DNA of 64,000 nucleotides, taken from assembly GCF_019453995.1 (NCBI RefSeq), contig NZ_CP075587.1, positions 806,001 through 870,000 on the forward strand. Reading direction: 5' to 3'. The translations under genes were made by a program, and so were the position numbers. Below the pieces are notes generated by a model. That model saw only the letters and a program-made list of their open reading frames with translations, was not told the origin of the DNA and searched no databases. This DNA comes from Candidatus Rhabdochlamydia oedothoracis. GTDB lineage: Bacteria; Chlamydiota; Chlamydiia; Chlamydiales; Rhabdochlamydiaceae. Positions 9,456 to 20,900 of the stretch are shown in pieces (position 1 is the first letter of the stretch; each line of letters begins with the position of its first letter).

Positions 9456-9527
9456 GCCCAGGTAGCTCAGTGGTAGAGCATTTGCATGGTAAGCAAAAGG
9501 TCGTAGGTTCAATTCCTATTCTGGGCA
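9456..9527 (+). tRNA. tRNA-Thr (GGT)
   Basis: The acceptor GCCCAGG pairs with TCTGGGC. The D arm is GCTCAGTGGTAGAGC. The anticodon stem-loop TTTGC-ATGGTAA-GCAAA gives anticodon GGT. The T arm is GTAGG-TTCAATT-CCTAT. The discriminator is A and no CCA is encoded. Position between infA and tuf matches the chlamydial order. Confidence 0.95.
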
Positions 9528-9580
9528 AAAAATTAGAAATATAAGCAACATATGCATACAGGAGCCTAACGGAGGATCTG

Positions 9581-10858
9581 ATGGCCAAAGAAGCGTTTCA
9601 AAGAAATAAGCCCCACGTCAATATTGGGACAATTGGTCACGTTGACCATGGCAAAACCACACTAACAGCAGCAATCACCAAGATTCTTGCGCAAAAAGGG
9701 GGTGCAAAGTTTCGTGATTATGCATCTATTGATAATAGCCCTGAAGAAAAAGCGCGTGGAATCACCATTAACTCTTCTCACGTAGAATACGAAACAGAAA
9801 AACGTCACTATGCTCACGTAGACTGCCCAGGACATGCAGATTACGTTAAAAATATGATTACAGGAGCAGCTCAAATGGATGGAGCTATTCTTGTTGTAGC
9901 TGCAACTGATGGAGCAATGCCTCAGACAAAAGAGCATATTCTATTAGCTCGCCAAGTAGGTGTGCCTGCTATCGTAGTATTCTTGAATAAAATGGATATG
10001 ATGAAAGGAGAAGAGGACCTTGTTGATCTCGTCGAAATGGAGCTACAAGAGCTATTGGAGAAGCAAGGTTATAAGAATGTTCCCATTGTACGAGGATCTG
10101 CTCTTAAAGCTTTGGAGAATCATGCTAAATCTTTAGAGGAAGAGGAGCTTGCAAAGAGTTCAGGAGGGCGCTCTAAAAGATCTTTAGAGGAAGAGTCTGT
10201 AGAAGCTGGCAAAGAGCTTGAGTCTGCAACAGAATGTATAGAACGCCTAATGAATGCTGTCGATGAAAGCATCCCCACTCCAAAACGAGATATAGAGAAG
10301 CCTTTCCTATTACCTATTGAAGATGTATTCTCTATTTCAGGACGCGGAACTGTTGCTACAGGTAGAGTCGAAAGAGGTGTAATTAAGCCCAATGATAAAT
10401 TGCAAATAGTGGGGATAAAAGATACTCGTGAGACTGTGGCTACTAGCCTTGAGATGTTTTTAAAAGTTTTAGATAAAGCAGAAGCTGGAGAAAATGTAGG
10501 TGTTTTGTTGCGTGGTGTTGAAAAGAAAGACGTTGAGCGTGGTATGGTACTTGCTGCTCCTAACTCTTGTAAGCCTCATAGCAAATTTGAAGGAACTGTA
10601 TACGTATTAAAAAAAGAAGAAGGAGGTCGTCATAAGCCCTTCTTTAGCAAATATCGTCCTCAGTTCTTCTTGCGTACGACCGATGTAACCGGAGCTGTTG
10701 CCCTTCCAGAAGGAACAGAAATGGTTATGCCAGGCGATAATGTAACTTTAACAGTAGAGTTAATTCAATCCGTTGCCATGGAAGAAGGAATGCGTTTTGC
10801 TATTCGTGAAGGCGGTAAAACAATTGGCGCAGGAACCATTACTAAGATTTTGAAATAG
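9581..10858 (+). CDS. tuf: Elongation factor Tu with an unusual insertion
   Basis: EF-Tu delivers aminoacyl-tRNA to the ribosome with GTP hydrolysis. All G motifs are present: GHVDHGKT near residue 19, RGITI, DCPGH, NKMD and GSALKAL. Domains 2 and 3 are complete up to the C-terminal [11 protein letters not shown] good SD (GGAGG) lies before ATG 9581. The protein has 425 residues against the usual 393-396. The extra, about 32 residues, sits after GSALKALEN (from about residue 183) at the end of the G domain. It is Glu/Lys/Ser-rich, and the 16-base sequence ATCTTTAGAGGAAGAG occurs twice there (10129-10144 and 10180-10195), so it grew by local duplication. Function should be retained because the insert is in a surface loop (inference). 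Confidence 0.96.
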   Translation: MAKEAFQRNKPHVNIGTIGHVDHGKTTLTAAITKILAQKGGAKFRDYASIDNSPEEKARGITINSSHVEYETEKRHYAHVDCPGHADYVKNMITGAAQMDGAILVVAATDGAMPQTKEHILLARQVGVPAIVVFLNKMDMMKGEEDLVDLVEMELQELLEKQGYKNVPIVRGSALKALENHAKSLEEEELAKSSGGRSKRSLEEESVEAGKELESATECIERLMNAVDESIPTPKRDIEKPFLLPIEDVFSISGRGTVATGRVERGVIKPNDKLQIVGIKDTRETVATSLEMFLKVLDKAEAGENVGVLLRGVEKKDVERGMVLAAPNSCKPHSKFEGTVYVLKKEEGGRHKPFFSKYRPQFFLRTTDVTGAVALPEGTEMVMPGDNVTLTVELIQSVAMEEGMRFAIREGGKTIGAGTITKILK

Positions 10859-10878
10859 TGGTGTTTTAGAAAAATGTA

Positions 10879-10908
10879 AGCGAGTTCTTTTAAGAGCTCG
10901 CTATTTTG
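10879..10908 (+). terminator. Rho-independent terminator after tuf
   Basis: An inverted repeat AGCGAGTTCTT / AAGAGCTCGCT with one mismatch and a two-base loop is followed by ATTTTGCT. It lies between the tuf stop and tRNA-Trp. The T run is short, so termination may be partial. Confidence 0.6.
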
Positions 10909-10915
10909 CTGTCAG

Positions 10916-10990
10916 GGGTGTGTAGCTCAGCCTGGCTAGAGCAGCGATCTCCAAAGTCGCCGGTCGGGGGTTCAAATCCCTCCGCACTCG
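10916..10990 (+). tRNA. tRNA-Trp (CCA)
   Basis: The acceptor GGGTGTG pairs with CGCACTC (G-T and T-G wobble allowed). The D arm is GCTC...GAGC. The anticodon loop CT-CCA-AA is closed by GCGAT/GTCGC. The T arm is GGGGG-TTCAAAT-CCCTC. The discriminator is G and no CCA end is encoded. A tRNA-Trp between tuf and secE is the usual chlamydial and general bacterial order. Confidence 0.95.
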
Positions 10991-11015
10991 ATACAATATA
11001 AATTAAGGTGCTTTT

Positions 11016-11291
11016 ATGTGTGCTATGGACACCAAACTAAATCCAACAAGATTGCCTTCAGATTTGCATGTGCAATCAGCCCTTAAGAAAAAGCCTACTT
11101 TAAGTTACATCCAAGGAATAAAAGCTGAGCTTAAAAAGGTGAGTTGGACGACAAAGGAAGAACTTATTTTGTCTACCAAGGTTGTCATTGCGGTAACCTT
11201 TGTTTGTGGAGTAGGGATTTATTTTGTGGATCTTCTTGTAAAGGGTGGCTTGAATTTTATTTCATATGTAACACATAAACTACTTGGTTAA
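11016..11291 (+). CDS. secE: Preprotein translocase subunit SecE
   Basis: This 91-residue protein has the single conserved C-terminal membrane segment (about residues 61-85) preceded by IKAELKKVSWTTKEEL. That is the SecE cytoplasmic amphipathic helix with its K(K/R)VxW motif. SecE clamps SecY in the inner-membrane translocon. The SD AAGGTG precedes ATG 11016; a second in-frame ATG lies at 11025. nusG follows 14 bases downstream, the standard pair. Confidence 0.93.
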   Translation: MCAMDTKLNPTRLPSDLHVQSALKKKPTLSYIQGIKAELKKVSWTTKEELILSTKVVIAVTFVCGVGIYFVDLLVKGGLNFISYVTHKLLG

Positions 11292-11305
11292 AGTAATGAG
11301 GCTTC

Positions 11306-11854
11306 ATGCATAAATGGTACGTCATACAAGTTGTCTCTGGTCAAGAAAAAAAGATCAAAAAATCTCTAGAAGAAAAGCGTATTGCAAGCGGAATGGATGA
11401 GATTCTTGAAGAAGTTCTCGTTCCGACTGAAAACGTGGCTGAGGTTAAGAATGGTCAACAAAAGATTAGCGAAAAAAAGTTATGGCCTGGCTATATACTT
11501 GTAAAAATGATTTTAACAGATGATTCTTGGCAGTATGTAAGTAAAACAAACGGCTTTTTAGGTTTTTTAGGTGGAGACAAACCTAATCCATTATCGCAAG
11601 AAGAAGTTAATGATATTTTAAAAGATCTCGAAGAAAAGAAAAAAGGGGTTGTTCAGAAACACAATATTACTATTGGAGATCAGGTAAAAATTACAGACGG
11701 TGTATTTATCAATTTTACCGGAAAAGTAATAGAGGTCTTCCACGAGAAGGGGCGCTTAAGCGTTATGGTTTCCATTTTTGGAAGAGACACTCGCGTTGAT
11801 GATTTAGAATTTTGGCAAGTAGAACAACTGCCTACTGAATCTGAAGTAAACTAG
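11306..11854 (+). CDS. nusG: Transcription termination/antitermination factor NusG
   Basis: The 182 residues include the NGN domain starting KWYVIQVVSGQEKKIKKSLE and containing KLWPGYILVKM. A C-terminal KOW domain reads VKITDGVFINFTGKVIEV. NusG binds RNA polymerase and links it to Rho or to the ribosome. Length and position between secE and rplK are as expected. Confidence 0.97.
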   Translation: MHKWYVIQVVSGQEKKIKKSLEEKRIASGMDEILEEVLVPTENVAEVKNGQQKISEKKLWPGYILVKMILTDDSWQYVSKTNGFLGFLGGDKPNPLSQEEVNDILKDLEEKKKGVVQKHNITIGDQVKITDGVFINFTGKVIEVFHEKGRLSVMVSIFGRDTRVDDLEFWQVEQLPTESEVN

Positions 11855-11871
11855 TATTCAAGGAATGAAGA

Positions 11872-12300
11872 ATGGCAAAAAAACTAAAGCTTTTAAAAAA
11901 AATTAAACTGCAGATTCCAGCTGGTAAAGCTAATCCTGCCCCTCCTATAGGACCCGCTCTTGGGGGTGCCGGAGTAAATATTATGGCTTTTTGCAAGGAA
12001 TTCAATGCAAAGACACAGGATAAGGCTGGCGATATTTTGCCTGTTGAAATTTCTGTTTTTCAAGATAAAACATTTACGTTTATTACAAAGCAACCTCCTA
12101 CTCCAAGAATGATTCTTAAAGAAGCGGGAATAGAAAAAGGCTCTAAAGTACCAAACCGCGACAAGGTGGGAAAGCTCAATAAAGAGCAGGTGATGAAAAT
12201 CGCCAAAAACAAACGTTCTGATATGCGTGCTCGAACAGATGAAGCGGCTTGTAGGCTTGTAGAAGGTACAGCGCGTTCTATGGGAATAGATATTATATAA
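11872..12300 (+). CDS. rplK: 50S ribosomal protein L11
   Basis: The 142 residues contain the N-terminal motif [20 protein letters not shown] and the C-terminal RNA-binding domain with the Lys/Arg-rich segment that ends [11 protein letters not shown]11 binds the GTPase-associated region of 23S rRNA. It starts 17 bases after nusG and runs 17 bases before rplA, so it belongs to one transcript. Confidence 0.97.
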   Translation: MAKKLKLLKKIKLQIPAGKANPAPPIGPALGGAGVNIMAFCKEFNAKTQDKAGDILPVEISVFQDKTFTFITKQPPTPRMILKEAGIEKGSKVPNRDKVGKLNKEQVMKIAKNKRSDMRARTDEAACRLVEGTARSMGIDII

Positions 12301-12317
12301 ACTTTGAAGGAATAAAA

Positions 12318-13031
12318 ATGCATCGAAGCAAAAGATTTCGGGAGATAGCCAGCAAAATCAAGCCTCATGAAAAGTATGATCTAGCGCAAGCTATCGAAAT
12401 TTTAAAAAACTGTCCTCCGGTTAAATTTGACCAGTCGGTAGAGTTATCGCTTAAAACAAGCATCGATGCCCAGAAACCAGATCAACAGGTTCGTGGAACC
12501 GTTTCATTACCGAATGGAACTGGAAAACAAACCATTCTTGTTGTTTTTGCTAAAGGCGAAAAAATACAAGAAGCTCTTGATGCTGGCGCAGATTATGCTG
12601 GGAACGAGGAGTTATTTGAAAAAATCAAAAAAGGCTGGACCTCATTTGATGTTGTTATAGCAACACCTGACATGATGCGTGATTTAGGAAGATATGCAAA
12701 GATTTTAGGCCCAAGAGGGCTAATGCCTACTCCTAAGGCAGGAACTGTCACTAATGATGTCGCAAGCGTTTGCAAACAAGTGAAAATGGGTAGAATTGAA
12801 TTTAGAACAGACAAACAAGGTGTGATTAACACTCTGATTGGAAAACTTTCTTTTTCACCAGAAAATCTTATAGAAAATATTACTGCTTTTTTAAACGCGA
12901 TTGTTAGAGCTAAGCCATCTAGCGCTAAAGGACAATACATTCAATCTATCGTATTGTCGTCTACGATGGGACCTGGATTAAAAGTTGACTTAAGCGTAAT
13001 TGCAGGACTACAGGGAACAAAGGGACAATAG
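12318..13031 (+). CDS. rplA: 50S ribosomal protein L1
   Basis: The 237-residue protein carries the L1 signature around IATPDMMRDLGRYAKILGPR (about residues 115-134) and the N-terminal RYREI-like segment. L1 forms the mobile stalk near the E site. In many bacteria it also represses its own rplK-rplA message by binding the leader. I could not identify such a site here. rplJ starts 1 base after its stop. Confidence 0.97.
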   Translation: MHRSKRFREIASKIKPHEKYDLAQAIEILKNCPPVKFDQSVELSLKTSIDAQKPDQQVRGTVSLPNGTGKQTILVVFAKGEKIQEALDAGADYAGNEELFEKIKKGWTSFDVVIATPDMMRDLGRYAKILGPRGLMPTPKAGTVTNDVASVCKQVKMGRIEFRTDKQGVINTLIGKLSFSPENLIENITAFLNAIVRAKPSSAKGQYIQSIVLSSTMGPGLKVDLSVIAGLQGTKGQ

Positions 13032-13032
13032 C

Positions 13033-13551
13033 ATGAGACAAGAAAAGCAATTACTTCTCAATGAGATTAAAGAAAAAATTGATGGTTCCAAGGCTCTTGT
13101 GCTAGCGCAATACCAATCCCTTGAGCCTAATGTTTCTGCAGATCTTCGTGCGAGTTTAGAGCAAACGGGTGCAGAATTAGAAGTTGTTAAAAAGAGAATA
13201 CTCCTTAAAGCAGCGAAAAGTGCTGGAATCACTTTAAATACATTTGACATGCAAGGGCACATTGCGGTTGTTTTTGCAAGCCAAGATCCGATTCCAGCTA
13301 CGAAGGTAATTTATAAATTTTGTCAAGACAATGAAAAAAATGTAGAGGTTGTTGGTGGATGTTTTGAAGGAGAAATTTGTTCTGCAGCAGATGTAAAGCA
13401 GATTTCGCAGCTACCAAACAAAGAAGAGATGCAAGCGCAACTCTTAAGCGTGCTTGAGGCCCCAATAGCGCAAGTACTATCGGTTGTGCAGTCTTTACTT
13501 ACTAGTGTCATGTACTGTTTGGATAACAAAAGCCAACAAGAAAACTCGTAA
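13033..13551 (+). CDS. rplJ: 50S ribosomal protein L10
   Basis: The frame opens at 13000, but the protein start is ATG 13033 (MRQEKQLLLNEIKEKIDGS), which gives 172 residues, the family length. The N-terminal rRNA-binding domain and the C-terminal helix that carries L7/L12 dimers are both visible. ATG 13033 follows the rplA stop directly, which suggests coupled translation. Confidence 0.95.
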   Translation: MRQEKQLLLNEIKEKIDGSKALVLAQYQSLEPNVSADLRASLEQTGAELEVVKKRILLKAAKSAGITLNTFDMQGHIAVVFASQDPIPATKVIYKFCQDNEKNVEVVGGCFEGEICSAADVKQISQLPNKEEMQAQLLSVLEAPIAQVLSVVQSLLTSVMYCLDNKSQQENS

Positions 13552-13575
13552 ATTTAAAACAAGAAGAGGTTGATC

Positions 13576-13995
13576 GTGAGTACCCAACAAAAAAATATTG
13601 AAGAATTAGTTGACTCTTTAAGTCACTTAAGCGTTTTAGATATGGCTAAGCTAAAAACGGCTCTTGAAGATAAATGGGGTGTAAAAGCAGCTGCTGCTGC
13701 TCCTATGATGATAGCGACCCAAGCTGCCGCCCCAGCTGCAGAGACCACTGTTGAATCTACCGAATTTGAGGTGTCCTTAATAAGCGCAGATCCAGATCCT
13801 AAAAAAAAGATAAGCCAGATTAAAGCGATCCGTGAAACTACAGGACTTGGTTTAAAAGAATCACAAAAGTTTATGGAAGATGCTTCTGCGACAACTCCAG
13901 GCATAATAAAAGCATCTTGTTCTAAACAAGAAGCTGATGAAATCTGCGCTAAGTTTAAAGAAGCAGGTGGAGAGATTAAAGTAAAAGGTCTTTAA
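13576..13995 (+). CDS. rplL: 50S ribosomal protein L7/L12
   Basis: I place the start at GTG 13576 (protein MSTQQKNIEELVDSL, 139 residues), because AGAGG sits about seven bases before it; a TTG at 13570 is also in frame. The N-terminal dimerisation domain, an Ala/Pro-rich hinge (KAAAAAPMMIATQAAAPAAE) and the C-terminal factor-binding domain (KIKAIRETTGLGLKE-type sequence) are in order. It forms the ribosomal stalk that recruits translation GTPases. Confidence 0.95.
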   Translation: MSTQQKNIEELVDSLSHLSVLDMAKLKTALEDKWGVKAAAAAPMMIATQAAAPAAETTVESTEFEVSLISADPDPKKKISQIKAIRETTGLGLKESQKFMEDASATTPGIIKASCSKQEADEICAKFKEAGGEIKVKGL

Positions 13996-14012
13996 TTAGG
14001 TTTTCTTAAGAG

Positions 14013-14054
14013 CAAGTAGAGGTTATTTTATGACTTCTACTTGTGTTTTTTTTT
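14013..14054 (+). terminator. Hairpin and T-run between rplL and rpoB (attenuator-like)
   Basis: CAAGTAGAGGT pairs with ACTTCTACTTG (one G-T pair) over a loop of about nine bases, followed by GTG and nine T residues. It is a standard intrinsic terminator shape 18 bases past rplL. About 100 bases remain before rpoB. In E. coli the same place has a partial terminator that lowers rpoBC relative to the ribosomal genes, so this may be a functional analogue. Confidence 0.7.
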
Positions 14055-14154
14055 GGTTTAGTTAAAGTTTTAGTATTTCATAACTTAAAGAGGTTATGAA
14101 AATAATAGAGAATTCTTACCTCATTCTAACAGACAAAGAGTAGGAGCCGTTTCA

Positions 14155-17100
14155 ATGTTAAAAAGGCCGCCCCATAGGGTGAGTTTCCAAGACAGGAAAG
14201 AGATTATCGACCTGCCAAACCTGATTGAAATCCAAATTAAATCTTACAGTCAATTTCTTCAGGCAGATAAATTGCCTCATGAAAGAGAAAATGTTGGATT
14301 GCAAGAGGTTTTTACAGAAATTTTCCCCATCAAATCGTATGATGAAAAAACCATCCTTGAATACATTTCCTATACTTTAGGAGTTCCTAAGTATACGCCC
14401 GAAGAGTGCATTCGTCGCGGAATTACCTATAATGTTTTTTTGAAAGTTAAATTTCGACTGACCGATGAAACAGGTATTAAAGAAGAAGAGGTCTATATGG
14501 GGACCTTGCCTATAATGACTGATAAGGGCACTTTTATTATCAATGGTGCAGAGAGGGTAATTGTTTCTCAATTACATAGATCTCCCGGTATTTCCTTTGA
14601 ACACGAAAGACATATAAAAGGTGTAAATATTTATTCTTTCCGAATCATTCCTTATAGAGGAAGCTGGTTAGAAGGAGCCTTTGATTCAAGTGATCATATT
14701 TATATTTATATCGATCGTAAAAAACGCAGACGTAAAATTCTAGCAACCTCTTTTATCCGTACTCTTGGATATTCTACAGATGCAGATATTATTGAAGAGT
14801 TTTTTAGCACGGTAAAAATTAAGATCCGTTCAGATAAGGATTTCCCAAAATTAGTAGGAAAGATTTTAGCAGAAGATGTTGTAGATGAAGAAAATGGTGT
14901 TATTTTTGGAAAAGCAGCAGAGAAGCTGACTACATCCATGTTAAAGCGCATGTTAGATGCGGGGATTTCCTCTGCGAGAATTGCTGAAGACGCAGATGAG
15001 ACAAGTCCTGTTATTAAAATGTTAGCTAAAGATCCAACAGATTCTTACGAATCTGCTTTGAAAGATTTTTATCGTAAAATTAGACCAGGTGAACCAGCTA
15101 CGCTTTCCAATGCGCGCTCTGCAATTATGCGACTATTCTTCGATCCAAAACGTTATAATTTAGGACGGGTTGGGCGCTATAAGCTCAATCACAAATTAAA
15201 ATTTTCTACAGAAGATGAAGATTTAGATGTGGTTACCTTGCGTAAAGAAGATGTAATCGGTGCTGTCAGATATTTAATTCGTTTAAAGAAAGGTGATGAA
15301 GGGTTTGATATCGATGATATCGATCACTTAGGAAACCGTCGTGTTCGTTCTGTCGGTGAATTAATACAGAACCAATGCCGAGTAGGTCTTTCTCGAATGG
15401 AAAAAATTATTAAAGAAAGAATCAACTTATTCGACTTCACTTCTGACACATTAACCCCGGGTAAAGTGGTTTCAGCCAAAGGCTTAGCTGGTGTTTTAAA
15501 AGATTTCTTTGGAAGATCTCAACTTTCTCAGTTCATGGATCAAAATAACCCTATTGCAGAGTTAACGCATAAAAGACGTCTTTCTTCCCTAGGACCAGGT
15601 GGCCTTAATCGTGAAAGAGCTGGCTTTGAAGTTCGAGATGTGCATCCCAGCCATTATGGTCGTATTTGTCCTATTGAAACGCCAGAGGGTCCAAACATTG
15701 GCTTGATTACCTCTCTTGCTGCATTTGCTAAGCTCAATGAATTTAGTTTTATTGAAACTCCTTATCGCATTGTAAGAGATGGACTCGTGACGGATGAAAT
15801 CGAGTACATGGATGCAGACCAAGAAAAAAATTGTGTGATTGCACAAGCATCTACTGCTTTGGATGAACATAATCTATTTATCGATTCTATTTGCTGGGCC
15901 AGACACAAAGGTGAACCTCTAAAAATTGAAACGAGTAAAGTGACGCATATGGATGTTTCTTCGAAACAACCAGTTTCTATTGTTACCGGTTTAATTCCTT
16001 TCTTAGAACACGACGATGCTAATAGAGCTTTGATGGGCTCTAACATGCAACGTCAAGCTGTGCCTCTTTTACAAACGGAAGCCCCCATTGTAGGGACAGG
16101 TCTTGAATCTAGAGCTGCTCGAGATTCTGGAGCTATTATTTTGGCAGAAGAAGACGGTCTTGTTGAGTTCGTGGATGGGTTTCAGATTGTAATTGCCGCT
16201 AAGTCGAATCCTTTACTTAAAAAGACGTATCATTTGAAAAAATTTATGCGATCTAATGCGGGAACTTGCATTAATCAAACCCCACTTTGCGCTAATGGAG
16301 ATGTGATAGAAGCAGGGGATATCATTGCAGATGGACCTGCTACCGATAAAGGGGAAATCGCTCTAGGTAAGAACGTCTTAGTAGCGTTTATGCCCTGGTG
16401 TGGTTATAACTTTGAAGATGCGATTATTATTTCAGAGAAACTTGTTAAACAAGGAGCGTACGATTCTGTCTTAATTGAAGAATTTGAAGCTCAAGCGCAA
16501 GTTACTAAAATTGGTAAAGAAGAAATTACACCGGATATTCCTAATGTTTCAGAGTATCCTTTAAGACATTTAGATAAAACCGGTGTGGCTCGTAAGGGAG
16601 CTAAAGTTGTACAAGGGGATTACCTAGTTGGTAAAACCGTTCCAAAAGTAGAAGATAACGCTCCTTTAGAAAAAAAACTGCTTTGCGCTATTTTTGAAGA
16701 AAAAGGCGATGAAGTAAAAGATGCTTCTTTAATTGCTCCTCCAGGAACATCTGGGGTTGTCATGGATGTAAGGGTCTTTACCCGTAGAGATCGTTTATCC
16801 AAAACAGATGATGAGTTAGTAGAGGAAGCCACTCGTATTAAAGATATTCATCAAGAGTTTAAAGCTAAAGAATCAAAGCTCATTATAGAATTTCATGAGC
16901 AAGTAGGCGCTCTTTTATTAGGAGAAGCTGCTCCAGCACCCATTATGCATCGTAAAACAGGTGATATTCTGATTAAAGAAGAAGAGATTATCACTCAAGA
17001 GATGATTGAACTTCTAGAAGAGGAAAAGCCTGAAGACTTAATCATCGGGGAAGCAGAAGAGTATGACACTCTTAAAAAATTGATGCGTGAGTTTGATTCA

Positions 17101-17919
17101 CAAATGCAGGCTTTACAGCAGCAGCATAAAACGGAAATTGAATTTATTCGCAAGGGAGATACCGAATTAGATCCAGGGGTTATTCGTCAAGTTAAAATCT
17201 ATGTTGCTTCAAAGCGTAAGTTAGAAGTGGGAGATAAAATGGCAGGGCGCCATGGAAATAAAGGGGTTGTTTCTAAGATTGTTCCCGAGCAAGATATGCC
17301 CTATTTAAACAATGGAGAAACCATTGAAATGATTTTAAATCCTCTAGGTGTTCCTTCTCGTATGAATATGGGACAGTTATTAGAAACTCATCTTGGGTAT
17401 GCAGCTAAAAAAGCAGGGATTTATGTAAAAAGTCCTGTTTTTGAAGGATTTCCAGAATCTCGTATTTGGGCAATGATGAAAGAAAACGGCCTTCCTTCTA
17501 ATGGAAAGAGCTATTTATATGATGGACGCACAGGAGAGCGTTTTGAAAACCCTGTTGTGTGTGGCTACATATACATGCTTAAATTAAATCACTTAGCTGC
17601 TGATAAAATTCACGCTCGTTCAGTTGGTCCTTATTCACTTGTTACGCAACAGCCATTAGGGGGAAAAGCCCAGATGGGAGGACAAAGATTTGGAGAGATG
17701 GAGGTTTGGGGATTAGAAGCCTATGGTGCTGGTTATACGTTGCAAGAATTAGTAACTGTTAAATCAGACGCTGTGGAAGCAAGGCTTCGTGCTTATGAAT
17801 TAATTGTAACAGGCGAAAACCTTCTATGGACCAGGGTCCCAGAGTCTTATAATGTACTTGAAAAAGAGATACGTGGTCTTGGAATAGATATGTGTGCCGT
17901 GTCAGCAGAAGAAGAGTAA
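14155..17919 (+). CDS. rpoB: RNA polymerase beta subunit
   Basis: The 1254-residue protein has the length of chlamydial RpoB. It contains the fork/rifampicin-region sequence [20 protein letters not shown] with [11 protein letters not shown] (about residues 460-490). It also has the [14 protein letters not shown] motif and the C-terminal [20 protein letters not shown] clamp segment. It forms the catalytic pincer with RpoC. An upstream hairpin separates it from rplL and rpoC follows 17 bases later. In the rifampicin cluster I see wild-type-looking residues (DQNN, HKR, LSSLG). Confidence 0.98.
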   Translation: MLKRPPHRVSFQDRKEIIDLPNLIEIQIKSYSQFLQADKLPHERENVGLQEVFTEIFPIKSYDEKTILEYISYTLGVPKYTPEECIRRGITYNVFLKVKFRLTDETGIKEEEVYMGTLPIMTDKGTFIINGAERVIVSQLHRSPGISFEHERHIKGVNIYSFRIIPYRGSWLEGAFDSSDHIYIYIDRKKRRRKILATSFIRTLGYSTDADIIEEFFSTVKIKIRSDKDFPKLVGKILAEDVVDEENGVIFGKAAEKLTTSMLKRMLDAGISSARIAEDADETSPVIKMLAKDPTDSYESALKDFYRKIRPGEPATLSNARSAIMRLFFDPKRYNLGRVGRYKLNHKLKFSTEDEDLDVVTLRKEDVIGAVRYLIRLKKGDEGFDIDDIDHLGNRRVRSVGELIQNQCRVGLSRMEKIIKERINLFDFTSDTLTPGKVVSAKGLAGVLKDFFGRSQLSQFMDQNNPIAELTHKRRLSSLGPGGLNRERAGFEVRDVHPSHYGRICPIETPEGPNIGLITSLAAFAKLNEFSFIETPYRIVRDGLVTDEIEYMDADQEKNCVIAQASTALDEHNLFIDSICWARHKGEPLKIETSKVTHMDVSSKQPVSIVTGLIPFLEHDDANRALMGSNMQRQAVPLLQTEAPIVGTGLESRAARDSGAIILAEEDGLVEFVDGFQIVIAAKSNPLLKKTYHLKKFMRSNAGTCINQTPLCANGDVIEAGDIIADGPATDKGEIALGKNVLVAFMPWCGYNFEDAIIISEKLVKQGAYDSVLIEEFEAQAQVTKIGKEEITPDIPNVSEYPLRHLDKTGVARKGAKVVQGDYLVGKTVPKVEDNAPLEKKLLCAIFEEKGDEVKDASLIAPPGTSGVVMDVRVFTRRDRLSKTDDELVEEATRIKDIHQEFKAKESKLIIEFHEQVGALLLGEAAPAPIMHRKTGDILIKEEEIITQEMIELLEEEKPEDLIIGEAEEYDTLKKLMREFDSQMQALQQQHKTEIEFIRKGDTELDPGVIRQVKIYVASKRKLEVGDKMAGRHGNKGVVSKIVPEQDMPYLNNGETIEMILNPLGVPSRMNMGQLLETHLGYAAKKAGIYVKSPVFEGFPESRIWAMMKENGLPSNGKSYLYDGRTGERFENPVVCGYIYMLKLNHLAADKIHARSVGPYSLVTQQPLGGKAQMGGQRFGEMEVWGLEAYGAGYTLQELVTVKSDAVEARLRAYELIVTGENLLWTRVPESYNVLEKEIRGLGIDMCAVSAEEE

Positions 17920-17936
17920 AACTTGGAGTAACTTAA

Positions 17937-20900
17937 ATGTCGGAAGAATTCAATAATTCCCGCTTTGAAAAAAGCTCTCGTTTTGGGAAAGTGACCATTC
18001 GAATTGCATCTGATGATAAAATTCGCAATGAATGGTCTCGTGGGGAGATTAAAAAAGCTGAAACAATTAACTACCGTACCTATAAACCAGAAAAAGGTGG
18101 GTTGTGTTGTGAAAAGATTTTTGGTCCTACTAAGGATTGGGAATGCGGCTGTGGAAAATATAAGAAGATCAAACACAAAGGGATTGTTTGTGACCGTTGT
18201 GGTGTAGAAGTTACCCTGGCTAAAGTGCGTCGTCAACGAATGGCGCATATTGAGCTTGCTGTTCCCATTGTTCATATCTGGTTTTTTAAAACCATGCCAT
18301 CTCGCATTGGTAATATCTTAGGAATGTCTTCTGCTGATTTAGAAAGAGTCATTTATTATGAAGAATATATTGTTATTGACCCAGGTCAGACAGAGTTAGA
18401 AAAAAAGCAACTGTTAAGCGATGTTCAGTATCGAGAAGCGCAAGAGAAATGGGGAACCAATACTTTTGTTGCTAAAATGGGAGGAGAAGCCATTCGTGAT
18501 CTTTTAGAAAGAGAAGATCTACAAACCCTTGTAGTAGAACTAAAAGACAAATTGCGTAAGACAAAGTCCATGCAAGCGCGGATGAAATTAGCTAAAAGGC
18601 TAAAGATTGTAGAAGGGTTTACTACTTCTCCTAACCGTCCAGACTGGATGGTGATGGCAGCTATTCCTGTAATTCCACCCGATTTAAGACCTCTTGTTCC
18701 TTTGGATGGGGGCCGTTTTGCGACCTCTGATTTAAACGATTTGTATCGCCGTGTTATTAACCGTAATAATCGTTTAAAAGCGATTTTAAAGTTAAAAACC
18801 CCCGATGTCATTGTGCGTAATGAAAAAAGGATGCTTCAAGAAGCGGTAGACGCTTTATTTGATAACGGTCGTCATGGCCATCCTGTTATGGGAGCTGGTA
18901 ACCGTCCACTTAAATCCTTATCAGAAATGTTAAAAGGAAAACAGGGGCGTTTCCGTCAAAACCTTTTAGGAAAAAGAGTGGATTATTCTGGTCGTTCTGT
19001 CATTGTCGTAGGTCCTGAGTTAAAGTTTAATCAGTGCGGTTTGCCTAAGCAAATGGCCTTACAGTTGTTCGAACCATTTATCATTAAACGCTTAAAAGAT
19101 TTAGACTACGTATACACGATACGTTCTGCTAAAAAGATGATTCAAAAGCAAGCTCCTGCAGTATGGGATGTATTAGAAGAAATTACAAAAGACCATCCTG
19201 TTATTTTGAACCGTGCGCCTACTTTGCATAGATTAGGTCTTCAAGCATTTATACCGACACTTGTTGAAGGAAAAGCCATTCGTGTACATCCGCTTGTATG
19301 CTCTGCGTTTAATGCGGACTTTGACGGTGACCAGATGGCGGTTCACGTGCCTTTATCATTAGAGGCGCAACTAGAAGTAAAGTTATTGATGATGGCACCA
19401 GACAACATCTTTTTACCTTCTTCTGGTAAACCTTCTGCGGTTCCTTCACAGGATATGATCTTAGGTTTGTATTACCTCATGTTAGATCCTATTTATATTC
19501 CGGAAGAGCATGTTAAAAAAACGAAAGTTTTTATCGATAAGCAAGAAGTTCTGATGGCTTTAGCGCCAGGTGCTGGGAGCTATAACTTTGATGAGCCTCA
19601 ATTAGAAGGCAAGCGTCGTGATGACTTGGGAAGAGGAATCAGATTACATGAAAAAATCAAACTTAAGTTAGATAATAGCATTATTGAAACAACGCCCGGG
19701 CGTGTTTTATTCAATATGATTGTTCCTAAAGAGCTTGGATTTCAAAATTACACCTTGCGTAAGAAAAAAATGAGTGAGCTCGTTCTTGAGGTGTATAAAA
19801 AAGTTGGCTTAGAAGCAACTGTGTGTTTTCTAGATGATATTAAAACCCTCGGGTTTTCTGAAGCGACCAAAGCTTCTTTATCGATGGGGGTTTATGATGT
19901 TAAAATCCCAACTAATAAAAAGAAAGTCATTGAAGATGCTGAAAAACGAATCGAGACGGTTGTTAAACAGTATGAAGATGGTATTATTACCGAGGGAGAG
20001 CGCCACTCCAAAATTATTGGTATGTGGACAGAGGTAACAGATCTATTATCCGAAGAGCTATTTAAAATAATTAGTTCATTAAAAGAGGGTGAGTTAAATC
20101 CTCTTTTCTTAATGATGGATTCTGGTGCTCGAGGTAATAAATCCCAGGTTAAACAGCTCGGAGCTTTGCGCGGTTTGATGGCAAAACCATCTGGTGAAAT
20201 TATTGAATCTCCTATTATTGCAAACTTCCGTGAAGGTTTAAGCGTTCTTGAGTTCTTTATCTCCTCTCACGGAGCTCGAAAAGGCCTTGCTGACACCGCT
20301 TTAAAAACAGCGGATTCCGGATATTTGACTCGTCGTCTTGTGGATGTGGGACAAAATGTCATTATTACAGAAGCTGACTGTGGAACGTTAAATGGAATTG
20401 ATGTTTTTGCAATTAAGCAAGGACAAGAAGAACTTCTTTCTTTAAAAGATCGTATTTTTGGCCGCGCTGTCTGTGAAGATATTTACCAACCGGGTGATAG
20501 TACACAATTGATTGCAAAAGCAGGAGCTGTGCTCAATGTTCTGCAAGCAGAAAAAATTGATGATGCAGGAATGGAAAGCGTTCGTATTCGCTCTGCTCTT
20601 ACTTGTGAAGCAAGAAGGGGAATATGTGCAAAGTGTTACGGTACGGATCTGGCAAATGGTATGCTGATTGGTTTAGGCGAAGCTGTGGGAATTATAGCTG
20701 CTCAATCCATTGGAGAACCAGGAACCCAGCTTACTATGCGTACTTTCCACACTGGGGGAATTGCATCAGCGGGTATTTCGCCTGAATTAATTGCAGAATA
20801 CGATGGTGTTTTGGTCTATATGGGTCTTCGTACAGTAGAAACCGATGAGCATGTGTTCTTAGCTTTAAATAAAAATGGTACCTTGCATATTGTGCGTAAT

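Noticed and set aside
10120-10392. EF-Tu insertion as an intein or a nested gene
   Set aside because: Only about 32 residues, no splicing motifs, and explained by a local duplication.
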